This document shows positions 14,661-27,969 of a stretch of 64,000 nt of DNA, piece after piece; the stretch's first letter is position 1, and each line of letters begins with the position of its first letter. The stretch spans positions 60,497,850-60,561,849 of the forward strand of contig NC_089851.1 of the NCBI RefSeq assembly GCF_036373705.1. Direction: 5' to 3'. The position numbers and the translations under genes were made by a program. The notes under the pieces are model-generated. The model saw nothing but the letters and a program-made list of their open reading frames with translations, made no database searches and was not told the origin of the DNA. The DNA comes from Amia ocellicauda. Its lineage: Eukaryota > Chordata > Actinopteri > Amiiformes > Amiidae.

Positions 14661-16223
14661 TCGATATCTAACTCTCTTGCTTGCTATCGCTCCCTCAATG
14701 GTCAGTAGCATAGTAGCATAACAGCAGATCACGGACCACTGTCAATCAGATGCTTGCCTTGCCGTCCATCCATCCATCTTTCTATCTATCTATCGATGAC
14801 TTTTGATATCTAACTCTCTTGCTTGCAATCGCTCCCCCAATGGTCAGTAGCATAGTAGCATAACAGCAGATCACGGACCACTGTCAATCAGATGCTTGCC
14901 TTGCCGTCCATCCATCCATCCATCTATCTATCTATGTATCTATGTCTCTTGATATCTAACTCTCTTGCTTGCTATCGCTCCCCCAATGGTCAGTAGCATA
15001 GTAGCATAACAGCTGATCACGGACCACTGTCAATCAGATGCTTGCCTTGCCGTCCATCCATCCATCCATCTATCTATCTATGTATCTATGTCTCTTGATA
15101 TCTAACTCTCTTGCTTGCTATCGCTCCCCCAATGGTCAGTAGCATAGTAGCATAACAGCAGATCACGGACCACTGTCAATCAGATGCTTGCCTTGCCGTC
15201 CATCCATCCATCTATCTATCTATCTATCTATCTATGACTCTTGATATCTAACTCTCTTGCTTGCTATCGCTCCCCCAATGGTCAGTAGCATAGTAGCATA
15301 ACAGCAGATCACGGACCACTGTCAATCAGATGCTTGCCTTGCCATCCATCCATCCATCCATCTATCTATCTATCTATCAATGACTCTCGATATCTAACTC
15401 TCTTGCTTGCTATCGATCCCTCAATGGTCAGTAGCATAGTAGCATAACAGCAGATCACGGACCACTGTCAATCAGATGCTTGCCGTGCCGTCCATCCATC
15501 CATCTTTCTATCTATCTATCGATGACTCTTGATATCTAACTCTCTTGCTTGCTATCGCTCCCCCAATGGTCAGTAGTATAGTAGCATAACAGCAGATCAC
15601 GGACCACTGTCAATCAGATGCTTGCCTTGCCGTCCATCCATCCATCCATCTATCAATCTATGTATCTATGTCTCTTGATATCTAACTCTCTTGCTTGCTA
15701 TCGCTCCCCCAATGGTCAGTAGCATAGTAGCATAACAGCAGATCACGGACCACTGTCAATCAGATGCTTGCCTTGCCGTCCATCCATCCATCCATCTATC
15801 TATCTATCTATCAATGACTCTCGATATCTAACTCTCTTGCTTGCTATCGCTCCCTCAATGGTCAGTAGCATAGTAGCATAACAGCAGATCACGGACCACT
15901 GTCAATCAGATGCTTGCCTTGCCGTCCATCCATCCATCCATCTATCTATCTATCTATGACTCTTGATATCTAACTCTCTTGCTTGCTATTGCTCCCCCAA
16001 TGGTCAGTAGCATAGTAGCATAACAGCAGATCACGGACCACTGTCAATCAGATGCTTGCCTTGCCGTCCATCCATCCATCCATCTAACTATCTATTTATC
16101 AATGACTCTCGATATCTAACTCTCTTGCTTGCTATCGCTCCCCCAATGGTCAGTAGCATAGTAGCATAACAGCAGATCACGGACCACTGTCAATCAGATG
16201 CTTGCCTTGCCGTCCATCCATCC

Positions 16224-16224
<1 letters not shown>

Positions 16225-16284
<60 letters not shown>
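16225..16284 (+). repeat. (TCTA)15 run
   Basis: An expanded intramonomer microsatellite of 15 perfect units. Its paralogue at 24851-24910 has the same length. Confidence 0.9.
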
Positions 16285-16285
<1 letters not shown>

Positions 16286-17419
16286 GACTCTTGATATCTA
16301 ACTCTCTTGCTTGCTATCGCTCCCCCAATGGTCAGTAGCATAGTAGCATAACAGCAGATCACGGACCACTGTCAATCAGATGCTTGCCTTGCCGTCCATC
16401 CATCCATCTATCTATCTATCTATCTATCTATCTATGACTCTCGATATCTAACTCTCTTGCTTGCTATCGCTCCCCCAATGGTCAGTAGCATTGTAGCATA
16501 ACAGCAGATCACGGACCAATGTCAATCAGATGCTTGCCTTGCCGTCCATCCATCCATCTATCTATCTATCTATCTATGACTCTCGATATCTAACTCTCTT
16601 GCTTGCTATCGCTCCCCCAATGGTCAGTAGCATAGTAGCATAACAGCAGATCACGGACCACTGTCAATCAGATGCTTGCCTTGCCGTCCATCCAATCATC
16701 CATCTATCTATCTATGTATCTATGTCTCTTGATATCTAACTCTCTTGCTTGCTATCGCTCCCCCAATGGTCAGTAGCATAGTAGCATAAGAGCAGATCAC
16801 GGACCACTGTCAATCAGATGCTTGCCTTGCCGTCCATCCATCCATCCATCTATCTATCTATCTATGACTCTTGATATCTAACTCTCTTTTTTGCTATTGC
16901 TCCCCCAATGGTCAGTAGCATAGTAGCATAACAGCAGATCACGGACCACTGTCAATCAGATACTTGCCTTGCCGTCCATCCATCCATCCATCTATCTATC
17001 TATGTATCTATGTCTCTTGATATCTAACTCTCTTGCTTGCTATCGCTCCCCCAATGGTCAGTAGCATAGTAGCATAACAGCAGATCACGGACCACTGTCA
17101 ATCAGATGCTTGCCTTGCCGTCCATCCATCCATCTATCTATCAATCTATCTATGACTCTTGATATCTAACTCTCTTGCTTGCTATCGCTCCCCCAATGGT
17201 CAGTAGCATTGTAGCATAACAGCAGATCACGGACCACTGTCAATCAGATGCTTGCCTTGCCGTCCATCCATCCATCCATCTATCTATCTATCTATCAATG
17301 ACTCTCGATATCTAACTCTCTTGCTTGCTATCGCTCCCTCAATGGTCAGTAGCATAGTAGCATAACAGCAGATCACGGACCACTGTCAATCAGATGCTTG
17401 CCTTGCCGTCCATCCATCC

Positions 17420-17420
<1 letters not shown>

Positions 17421-17472
<52 letters not shown>
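17421..17472 (+). repeat. (TCTA)13 run
   Basis: Thirteen perfect units. This is the paralogue of the 15-unit runs at 16225 and 24851, so repeat number changed after the segment was copied. Confidence 0.9.
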
Positions 17473-17473
<1 letters not shown>

Positions 17474-20200
17474 GACTCTTGATATCTAACTCTCTTGCTT
17501 GCTATCGCTCCCCCAATGGTCAGTAGCATAGTAGCATAACAGCAGATCACGGACCACTGTCAATCAGATGCTTGCCTTGCCGTCCATCCATCCATCTATC
17601 TATCTATCTATCTATCTATCTATGACTCTCGATATCTAACTCTCTTGCTTGCTATCGCTCCCCCAATGGTCAGTAGCATTGTAGCATAACAGCAGATCAC
17701 GGACCAATGTCAATCAGATGCTTGCCTTGCCGTCCATCCATCCATCTATCTATCTATCTATCTATGACTCTCGATATCTAACTCTCTTGCTTGCTATCGC
17801 TCCCCCAATGGTCAGTAGCATAGTAGCATAACAGCAGATCACGGACCACTGTCAATCAGATGCTTGCCTTGCCGTCCATCCATCCATCCATCTATCTATC
17901 TATGTATCTATGTCTCTTGATATCTAACTCTCTTGCTTGCTATCGCTCCCCCAATGGTCAGTAGCATAGTAGCATAAGAGCAGATCACGGACCACTGTCA
18001 ATCAGATGCTTGCCTTGCCGTCCATCCATCCATCCATCTATCTATCTATCTATGACTCTTGATATCTAACTCTCTTTTTTGCTATTGCTCCCCCAATGGT
18101 CAGTAGCATAGTAGCATAACAGCAGATCACGGACCACTGTCAATCAGATGCTTGCCTTGCCGTCCATCCATCCATCCATCTATCTATCTATGTATCTATG
18201 TCTCTTGATATCTAACTCTCTTGCTTGCTATCGCTCCCCCAATGGTCAGTAGCATAGTAGCATAACAGCAGATCACGGACCACTGTCAATCAGATGCTTG
18301 CCTTGCCGTCCATCCATCCATCTATCTATCAATCTATCTATGACTCTTGATATCTAACTCTCTTGCTTGCTATCGCTCCCCCAATGGTCAGTAGCATTGT
18401 AGCATAACAGCAGATCACGGACCACTGTCAATCAGATGCTTGCCTTGCCGTCCATCCATCCATCCATCTATCTATCTATCTATCAATGACTCTCGATATC
18501 TAACTCTCTTGCTTGCTATCGCTCCCTCAATGGTCAGTAGCATAGTAGCATAACAGCAGATCACGGACCACTGTCAATCAGATGCTTGCCTTGCCGTCCA
18601 TCCATCCATCTATCTATCTATCTATCTATCTATCTATGACTCTCGATATCTAACTCTCTTGCTTGCTATCGCTCCCCCAATGGTCAGTAGCATTGTAGCA
18701 TAACAGCAGATCACGGACCAATGTCAATCAGATGCTTGCCTTGCCGTCCATCCATCCATCTATCTATCTATCTATCTATGACTCTCGATATGTAACTCTC
18801 TTGCTTGCTATCGCTCCCCCAATGGTCAGTAGCATAGTAGCATAACAGCAGATCACGGACCACTGTCAATCAGATGCTTGCCTTGCCGCCCATCCATCTA
18901 TCTATCTATCTATCTATGACTCTTGATATCTAACTCTCTTGCTTGCTATCGCTCCCCCAATGGTCAGTTGCATAGTAGCATAACAGCAGATCACGGACCA
19001 CTGTCAATCAGATGCTTGCCTTGCCGTCCATCCATCCATCTATCTATCAATCTATCTATGTCTCTCGATATCTAACTCTCTTTTTTGCTATCGCTCCCCC
19101 AATGGTCAGTTGCATAGTAGCATAACAGCAGATCACGGACCACTGTCAATCAGATGCTTGCCTTGCCGTCCATCCATCCATCTATCTATCTATCTATCTA
19201 TGACTCTGGATATCTAACTCTCTTGCTTGCTATCGCTCCCCCAATGGTCAGTAGCATAGTAGCATAACAGCAGATCACGGACCACTGTCAATCAGATGCT
19301 TGCCTTGCCGTCCATCCATCCATCTATCTATCAATCTATCTATGACTCTCGATATCTAACTCTCTTGCTTGCTATCGCTCCCCCAATGGTCAGTAGCATA
19401 GTAGCATAACAGCAGATCACGGACCACTGTCAATCAGATGCTTGCCTTGCCGTCCATCCATCCATCTATCTATCTATCTATCTATGACTCTCGATATCTA
19501 ACTCTCTTGCTTGCTATCCCTCCCCCAATGGTCAGTAGCATTGTAGCATAACAGCAGATCACGGACCACTGTCAATCAGATGCTTGCCTTGCCGTCCATC
19601 CATCCATCTATCTATCTATCTATCTATGACTCTCGATATCTAACTCTCTTGCTTGCTATCCCTCCCCCAATGGTCAGTAGCATTGTAGCATAACAGCAGA
19701 TCACGGACCACTGTCAATCAGATGCTTGCCTTGCCGTCCATCCATCCATCTATCTATCTATCTAGCTAGCTATCTATCTATGACTCTCGATATCTAACTC
19801 TCTTGCTTGCTATCGCTCCCCCAATGGTCAGTAGCATAGTAGCATAACAGCAGATCACGGACCACTGTCAATCAGATGCTTGCCTTGCCGTCCATCCATC
19901 CATCCATCTATCTATCTATCTATCAATGACTCTCGATATCTAACTCTCTTGCTTGCTATCGCTCCCTCAATGGTCAGTAGCATAGTAGCATAACAGCAGA
20001 TCACGGACCACTGTCAATCAGATGCTTGCCTTGCCGACCATCCATCCATCTTTCTATCTATCTATCGATGACTCTTGATATCTAACTCTCTTGCTTGCAA
20101 TCGCGCCCCCAATGGTCAGTTGCATAGTAGCATAACAGCAGATCACGGACCAATGTCAATCAGATGCTTGCCTTGCCGTCCATCCATCCATCCATCTATC
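17421..20200 (+). repeat. ~2.8 kb HOR block, duplicated at 24.85-27.34 kb
   Basis: The monomer order is shared with 24851-27340. Matching markers include the long TCTA run, GCATAAGAGCAG, CTCTTTTTTGC, GATATGTAAC, GCCGCCCATCC, GACTCTGGATATC, CTATCCCTCCCCC, TAGCTAGCTATC and GCCGACCATCC. The offset is ~7438 bp at the start but 7158 bp at the GCCGACCATCC marker (20031 against 27189). The right copy therefore lacks about 280 bp, exactly two monomers, between the GACTCTGGATATC and TAGCTAGC monomers. Confidence 0.87.
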
Positions 20201-22220
20201 TATCTATCTATGACTCTTGATATCTAACTCTCTTGCTTGCTATCGCTCCCCCAATGGTCAGTTGCATAGTAGCATAACAGCAGATCACGGACCACTGTCA
20301 ATCAGATGCTTGCCTTGCCGTCCATCCATCCATCTATCTATCTATCTATCTATCTATGACTTTTGATATCTAACTCTCTTGCTTGCTATCGCTCCCCCAA
20401 TGGTCAGTAGCATAGTAGCATAACAGCAGATCACGGACCACTGTCAATCAGATGCTTGCCTTGCCGTCCATCCATCCATCCATCTATCTATCTATTTATC
20501 AATGACTCTCGATATCTAACTCTCTTGCTTGCTATCGCTCCCCCAATGGTCAGTAGCATAGTAGCATAACAGCAGATCACGGACCACTGTCAATCAGATG
20601 CTTGCCTTGCCGTCCATCCATCCATCTATCTATCTATCTATCTATCTATATATCTATCTATCTATGACTCTTGATATCTAACTCTCTTGCTTGCTATCGC
20701 TCCCCCAATGGTCAGTAGCATAGTAGCATAACAGCAGATCACGGACCACTGTCAATCAGATGCTTGCCTTGCCGTCCATCCATCCATCTATCTATCTATC
20801 TATCTATCTATGACTCTCGATATCTAACTCTCTTGCTTGCTATCGCTCCCCCAATGGTCAGTAGCATTGTAGCATAACAGCAGATCACGGACCAATGTCA
20901 ATCAGATGCTTGCCTTGCCGTCCATCCATCCATCTATCTATCTATCTATCTATGACTCTCGATATCTAACTCTCTTGCTTGCTATCGCTCCCCCAATGGT
21001 CAATTGCATAGTAGCATAACAGCAGATCACGGACCACTGTCAATCAGATGCTTGCCTTGCCGTCCATCCATCCATCTATCTATCAATCTATCTATGTCTC
21101 TCGATATCTAACTCTCTTTTTTGCTATCGCTCCCCCAATGGTCAGTTGCATAGTAGCATAACAGCAGATCACGGACCACTGTCAATCAGATGCTTGCCTT
21201 GCCGTCCATCCATCCATCTATCTATCTATCTATCTATGACTCTCGATATCTAACTCACTTGCTTGCTATCGCTCCCCCAATGGTCAGGAGCATAGTAGCA
21301 TAACAGCAGATCACGGACCACTGTCAATCAGATGCTTGCCTTGCCGTCCATCCATCCATCTATCTATCAATCTATCTATGAATCTCGATATCTAACTCTC
21401 TTGCTTGCTATCGCTCCCCCAATGGTCAGTAGCATAGTAGCATAACAGCAGATCACGGACCACTGTCAATCAGATGCTTGCCATGCCGTCCATCCATCCA
21501 TCTATCTATCTATCTATCTATGACTCTCGATATCTAACTCTCTTGCTTGCTATCGCTCCCCCAATGGTCAGTAGCATAGTAGCATAACAGCAGATCACGG
21601 ACCACTGTCAATCAGATGCTTGCCTTGCCGTCCATCCATCCATCCATCTATCTATCTATCTATCAATGACTCTCGATATCTAACTCTCTTGCTTGCTATC
21701 GCTCCCTCAATGGTCAGTAGCATAGTAGCATAACAGCAGATCACGGACCACTGTCAATCAGATGCTTGCCTTGCCGTCCATCCATCCATCTTTCTATCCA
21801 TCTATCTATCTATCTATCGATGACTCTCGATATCTAACTCTCTTGCTTGCTATCGCTCCCTCAATGGTCAGTAGCATAGTAGCATAACAGCAGATCACGG
21901 ACCACTGTCAATCAGATGCTTGCCTTGCCGTCCATCCATCCATCTATCTATCTATCTATCAATGACTCTCGATATCTAACTCTCTTGCTTGCTATCGCTC
22001 CCTCAATGGTCAGTAGCATAGTAGCATAACAGCAGATCACGGACCACTGTCAATCAGATGCTTGCCTTGCCGTCCATCCATCCATCTTTCTATCCATCTA
22101 TCTATCTATCTATCGATGACTCTCGATATCTAACTCTCTTGCTTGCTATCGCTCCCTCAATGGTCAGTAGCATAGTAGCATAACAGCAGATCACGGACCA
22201 CTGTCAATCAGATGCTTGCC

Positions 22221-22817
22221 TTGCCGTCCATCCATCCATCCATCTATCTATCTATCTATGACTCTTGATATCTAACTCTCTTGCTTGCTATTGCTCCCCC
22301 AATGGTCAGTAGCATAGTAGCATAACAGCAGATCATGGACCACTGTCAATCAGATGCTTGCCTTGCCGTCCATCCATCCATCCATCTATCTATCTATTTA
22401 TCAATGACTCTCGATATCTAACTCTCTTGCTTGCTATCGCTCCCCGAATGGTCAGTAGCATAGTAGCATAACAGCAGATCACGGACCACTGTCAATCAGA
22501 TGCTTGCCTTGCCGTCCATCCATCCATCTATCTATCTATCTATCTATCTATGACTTTTGATATCTAACTCTCTTGCTTGCTATCGCTCCCCCAATGGTCA
22601 GTAGCATAGTAGCATAACAGCAGATCACGGACCACTGTCAATCAGATGCTTGCCTTGCCGTCCATCCATCCATCCATCTATCTATCTATTTATCAATGAC
22701 TCTCGATATCTAACTCTCTTGCTTGCTATCGCTCCCCCAATGGTCAGTAGCATAGTAGCATAACAGCAGATCACGGACCACTGTCAATCAGATGCTTGCC
22801 TTGCCGTCCATCCATCC

Positions 22818-22859
<42 letters not shown>

Positions 22860-24290
22860 GACTCTTGATATCTAACTCTCTTGCTTGCTATCGCTCCCCC
22901 AATGGTCAGTAGCATAGTAGCATAACAGCAGATCACGGACCACTGTCAATCAGATGCTTGCCTTGCCGTCCATCCATCCATCTATCTATCTATCTATCTA
23001 TCTATGACTCTCGATATCTAACTCTCTTGCTTGCTATCGCTCCCCCAATGGTCAGTAGCATTGTAGCATAACAGCAGATCACGGACCAATGTCAATCAGA
23101 TGCTTGCCTTGCCGTCCATCCATCCATCTATCTATCTATCTATCTATGACTCTCGATATCTAACTCTCTTGCTTGCTATCGCTCCCCCAATGGTCAGTAG
23201 CATAGTAGCATAACAGCAGATCACGGACCACTGTCAATCAGATGCTTGCCTTGCCGCCCATCCATCTATCTATCTATCTATCTATGACTCTTGATATCTA
23301 ACTCTCTTGCTTGCTATCGAACCCCCAATGGTCAATTGCATAGTAGCATAACAGCAGATCACGGACCACTGTCAATCAGATGCTTGCCTTGCCGTCCATC
23401 CATCCATCTATCTATCAATCTATCTATGTCTCTCGATATCTAACTCTCTTTTTTGCTATCGCTCCCCCAATGGTCAGTTGCATAGTAGCATAACAGCAGA
23501 TCACGGACCACTGTCAATCAGATGCTTGCCTTGCCGTCCATCCATCCATCTATCTATCTATCTATCTATGACTCTCGATATCTAACTCACTTGCTTGCTA
23601 TCGCTCCCCCAATGGTCAGGAGCATAGTAGCATAACAGCAGATCACGGACCACTGTCAATCAGATGCTTGCCTTGCCGTCCATCCATCCATCTATCTATC
23701 AATCTATCTATGACTCTCGATATCTAACTCTCTTGCTTGCTATCGCTCCCCCAATGGTCAGTAGCATAGTAGCATAACAGCAGATCACGGACCACTGTCA
23801 ATCAGATGCTTGCCTTGCCGTCCATCCATCCATCTATCTATCTATCTATCTATGACTCTCGATATCTAACTCTCTTGCTTGCTATCGCTCCCCCAATGGT
23901 CAGTAGCATAGTAGCATAACAGCAGATCACGGACCACTGTCAATCAGATGCTTGCCTTGCCGTCCATCCATCCATCCATCTATCTATCTATCTATCAATG
24001 ACTCTCGATATCTAACTCTCTTGCTTGCTATCGCTCCCTCAATGGTCAGTAGCATAGTAGCATAACAGCAGATCACGGACCACTGTCAATCAGATGCTTG
24101 CCTTGCCGTCCATCCATCCATCTTTCTATCCATCTATCTATCTATCTATCGATGACTCTCGATATCTAACTCTCTTGCTTGCTATCGCTCCCTCAATGGT
24201 CAGTAGCATAGTAGCATAACAGCAGATCACGGACCACTGTCAATCAGATGCTTGCCTTGCCGTCCATCCATCCATCTTTCTATCTATGTA
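22221..24290 (+). repeat. ~2.07 kb HOR block, duplicated at 27.33-29.40 kb
   Basis: The block matches 27331-29397 at a constant offset close to 5110 bp. Matching markers are ATCATGGACC, two TCTATTTATCAATG monomers, GACTTTTGATATC, the long TCTA run, GACCAATGTC, GCCGCCCATCC, GAACCCCCAA (23319 and 28419; offset 5100 there because a TCTA run differs), GGTCAGGAGC and CATCTTTCTATCCATC (24119 and 29229). The similarity stops abruptly at about 24287, inside a TCTA run. Confidence 0.87.
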
Positions 24291-24849
24291 TCTATGTCTC
24301 TTGATATCTAACTCTCTTGCTTGCTATCGCTCCCCCAATGGTCAGTAGCATAGTAGCATAACAGCAGATCACGGACCACTGTCAATCAGATGCTTGCCTT
24401 GCCGTCCATCCATCCATCCATCTATCTATCTATGTATCTATGTCTCTTGATATCTAACTCTCTTGCTTGCTATCGCTCCCCCAATGGTCAGTAGCATAGT
24501 AGCATAACAGCAGATCACGGACCACTGTCAATCAGATGCTTGCCTTGCCGTCCATCCATCCATCCATCTATCTATCTATCTATGACTCTTGATATCTAAC
24601 TCTCTTGCTTGCTATTGCTCCCCCAATGGTCAGTAGCATAGTAGCATAACAGCAGATCACGGACCACTGTCAATCAGATGCTTGCCTTGCCGTCCATCCA
24701 TCCATCCATCTAACTATCTATTTATCAATGACTCTCGATATCTAACTCTCTTGCTTGCTATCGCTCCCCCAATGGTCAGTAGCATAGTAGCATAACAGCA
24801 GATCACGGACCACTGTCAATCAGATGCTTGCCTTGCCGTCCATCCATCC

Positions 24850-24850
<1 letters not shown>

Positions 24851-24910
<60 letters not shown>
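24851..24910 (+). repeat. (TCTA)15 run
   Basis: Fifteen perfect units at the start of the block that is paralogous to 17421-20200. Confidence 0.9.
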
Positions 24911-24911
<1 letters not shown>

Positions 24912-26045
24912 GACTCTTGATATCTAACTCTCTTGCTTGCTATCGCTCCCCCAATGGTCAGTAGCATAGTAGCATAACAGCAGATCACGGACCACTGTCA
25001 ATCAGATGCTTGCCTTGCCGTCCATCCATCCATCTATCTATCTATCTATCTATCTATCTATGACTCTCGATATCTAACTCTCTTGCTTGCTATCGCTCCC
25101 CCAATGGTCAGTAGCATTGTAGCATAACAGCAGATCACGGACCAATGTCAATCAGATGCTTGCCTTGCCGTCCATCCATCCATCTATCTATCTATCTATC
25201 TATGACTCTCGATATCTAACTCTCTTGCTTGCTATCGCTCCCCCAATGGTCAGTAGCATAGTAGCATAACAGCAGATCACGGACCACTGTCAATCAGATG
25301 CTTGCCTTGCCGTCCATCCATCCATCCATCTATCTATCTATGTATCTATGTCTCTTGATATCTAACTCTCTTGCTTGCTATCGCTCCCCCAATGGTCAGT
25401 AGCATAGTAGCATAAGAGCAGATCACGGACCACTGTCAATCAGATGCTTGCCTTGCCGTCCATCCATCCATCCATCTATCTATCTATCTATGACTCTTGA
25501 TATCTAACTCTCTTTTTTGCTATTGCTCCCCCAATGGTCAGTAGCATAGTAGCATAACAGCAGATCACGGACCACTGTCAATCAGATGCTTGCCTTGCCG
25601 TCCATCCATCCATCCATCTATCTATCTATGTATCTATGTCTCTTGATATCTAACTCTCTTGCTTGCTATCGCTCCCCCAATGGTCAGTAGCATAGTAGCA
25701 TAACAGCAGATCACGGACCACTGTCAATCAGATGCTTGCCTTGCCGTCCATCCATCCATCTATCTATCAATCTATCTATGACTCTTGATATCTAACTCTC
25801 TTGCTTGCTATCGCTCCCCCAATGGTCAGTAGCATTGTAGCATAACAGCAGATCACGGACCACTGTCAATCAGATGCTTGCCTTGCCGTCCATCCATCCA
25901 TCCATCTATCTATCTATCTATCAATGACTCTCGATATCTAACTCTCTTGCTTGCTATCGCTCCCTCAATGGTCAGTAGCATAGTAGCATAACAGCAGATC
26001 ACGGACCACTGTCAATCAGATGCTTGCCTTGCCGTCCATCCATCC

Positions 26046-26079
<34 letters not shown>

Positions 26080-27340
26080 GACTCTCGATATCTAACTCTC
26101 TTGCTTGCTATCGCTCCCCCAATGGTCAGTAGCATTGTAGCATAACAGCAGATCACGGACCAATGTCAATCAGATGCTTGCCTTGCCGTCCATCCATCCA
26201 TCTATCTATCTATCTATCTATGACTCTCGATATGTAACTCTCTTGCTTGCTATCGCTCCCCCAATGGTCAGTAGCATAGTAGCATAACAGCAGATCACGG
26301 ACCACTGTCAATCAGATGCTTGCCTTGCCGCCCATCCATCTATCTATCTATCTATCTATGACTCTTGATATCTAACTCTCTTGCTTGCTATCGCTCCCCC
26401 AATGGTCAGTTGCATAGTAGCATAACAGCAGATCACGGACCACTGTCAATCAGATGCTTGCCTTGCCGTCCATCCATCCATCTATCTATCAATCTATCTA
26501 TGTCTCTCGATATCTAACTCTCTTTTTTGCTATCGCTCCCCCAATGGTCAGTTGCATAGTAGCATAACAGCAGATCACGGACCACTGTCAATCAGATGCT
26601 TGCCTTGCCGTCCATCCATCCATCTATCTATCTATCTATCTATGACTCTGGATATCTAACTCTCTTGCTTGCTATCGCTCCCCCAATGGTCAGTAGCATA
26701 GTAGCATAACAGCAGATCACGGACCACTGTCAATCAGATGCTTGCCTTGCCGTCCATCCATCCATCTATCTATCTATCTATCTATGACTCTCGATATCTA
26801 ACTCTCTTGCTTGCTATCCCTCCCCCAATGGTCAGTAGCATTGTAGCATAACAGCAGATCACGGACCACTGTCAATCAGATGCTTGCCTTGCCGTCCATC
26901 CATCCATCTATCTATCTATCTAGCTAGCTATCTATCTATGACTCTCGATATCTAACTCTCTTGCTTGCTATCGCTCCCCCAATGGTCAGTAGCATAGTAG
27001 CATAACAGCAGATCACGGACCACTGTCAATCAGATGCTTGCCTTGCCGTCCATCCATCCATCCATCTATCTATCTATCTATCAATGACTCTCGATATCTA
27101 ACTCTCTTGCTTGCTATCGCTCCCTCAATGGTCAGTAGCATAGTAGCATAACAGCAGATCACGGACCACTGTCAATCAGATGCTTGCCTTGCCGACCATC
27201 CATCCATCTTTCTATCTATCTATCGATGACTCTTGATATCTAACTCTCTTGCTTGCAATCGCGCCCCCAATGGTCAGTAGCATAGTAGCATAACAGCAGA
27301 TCACGGACCAATGTCAATCAGATGCTTGCCTTGCCGTCCA
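24851..27340 (+). repeat. Right copy of the 17.42-20.2 kb HOR block
   Basis: This is the paralogue of 17421-20200, about 7.44 kb away, with two monomers fewer (one CTATCCCTCCCCC monomer near 26816 instead of two at 19517 and 19659). The copy ends with the GCCGACCATCC and GCAATCGCGCCC monomers near 27189-27260, where the 5.11 kb-offset block takes over. Confidence 0.85.
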
Positions 27341-27927
27341 TCCATCCATCCATCTATCTATCTATCTATGACTCTTGATATCTAACTCTCTTGCTTGCTA
27401 TCGCTCCCCCAATGGTCAGTAGCATAGTAGCATAACAGCAGATCATGGACCACTGTCAATCAGATGCTTGCCTTGCCGTCCATCCATCCATCCATCTATC
27501 TATCTATTTATCAATGACTCTCGATATCTAACTCTCTTGCTTGCTATCGCTCCCCCAATGGTCAGTAGCATAGTAGCATAACAGCAGATCACGGACCACT
27601 GTCAATCAGATGCTTGCCTTGCCGTCCATCCATCCATCTATCTATCTATCTATCTATCTATGACTTTTGATATCTAACTCTCTTGCTTGCTATCGCTCCC
27701 CCAATGGTCAGTAGCATAGTAGCATAACAGCAGATCACGGACCACTGTCAATCAGATGCTTGCCTTGCCGTCCATCCATCCATCCATCTATCTATCTATT
27801 TATCAATGACTCTCGATATCTAACTCTCTTGCTTGCTATCGCTCCCCCAATGGTCAGTAGCATAGTAGCATAACAGCAGATCACGGACCACTGTCAATCA
27901 GATGCTTGCCTTGCCGTCCATCCATCC

Positions 27928-27969
<42 letters not shown>

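Larger units (their letters stand above)
16081..18180 (+). repeat. Two HOR units offset by 1188 bp
   Basis: The unusual GCATAAGAGCAG variant occurs at 16784 and 17972, 1188 bp or about eight monomers apart. Both lie between a long TCTA run (16225 and 17421) and a CTCTTTTTTGCTATTGC monomer. The same unit occurs a third time with GCATAAGAGCAG at 25410. Confidence 0.85.
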
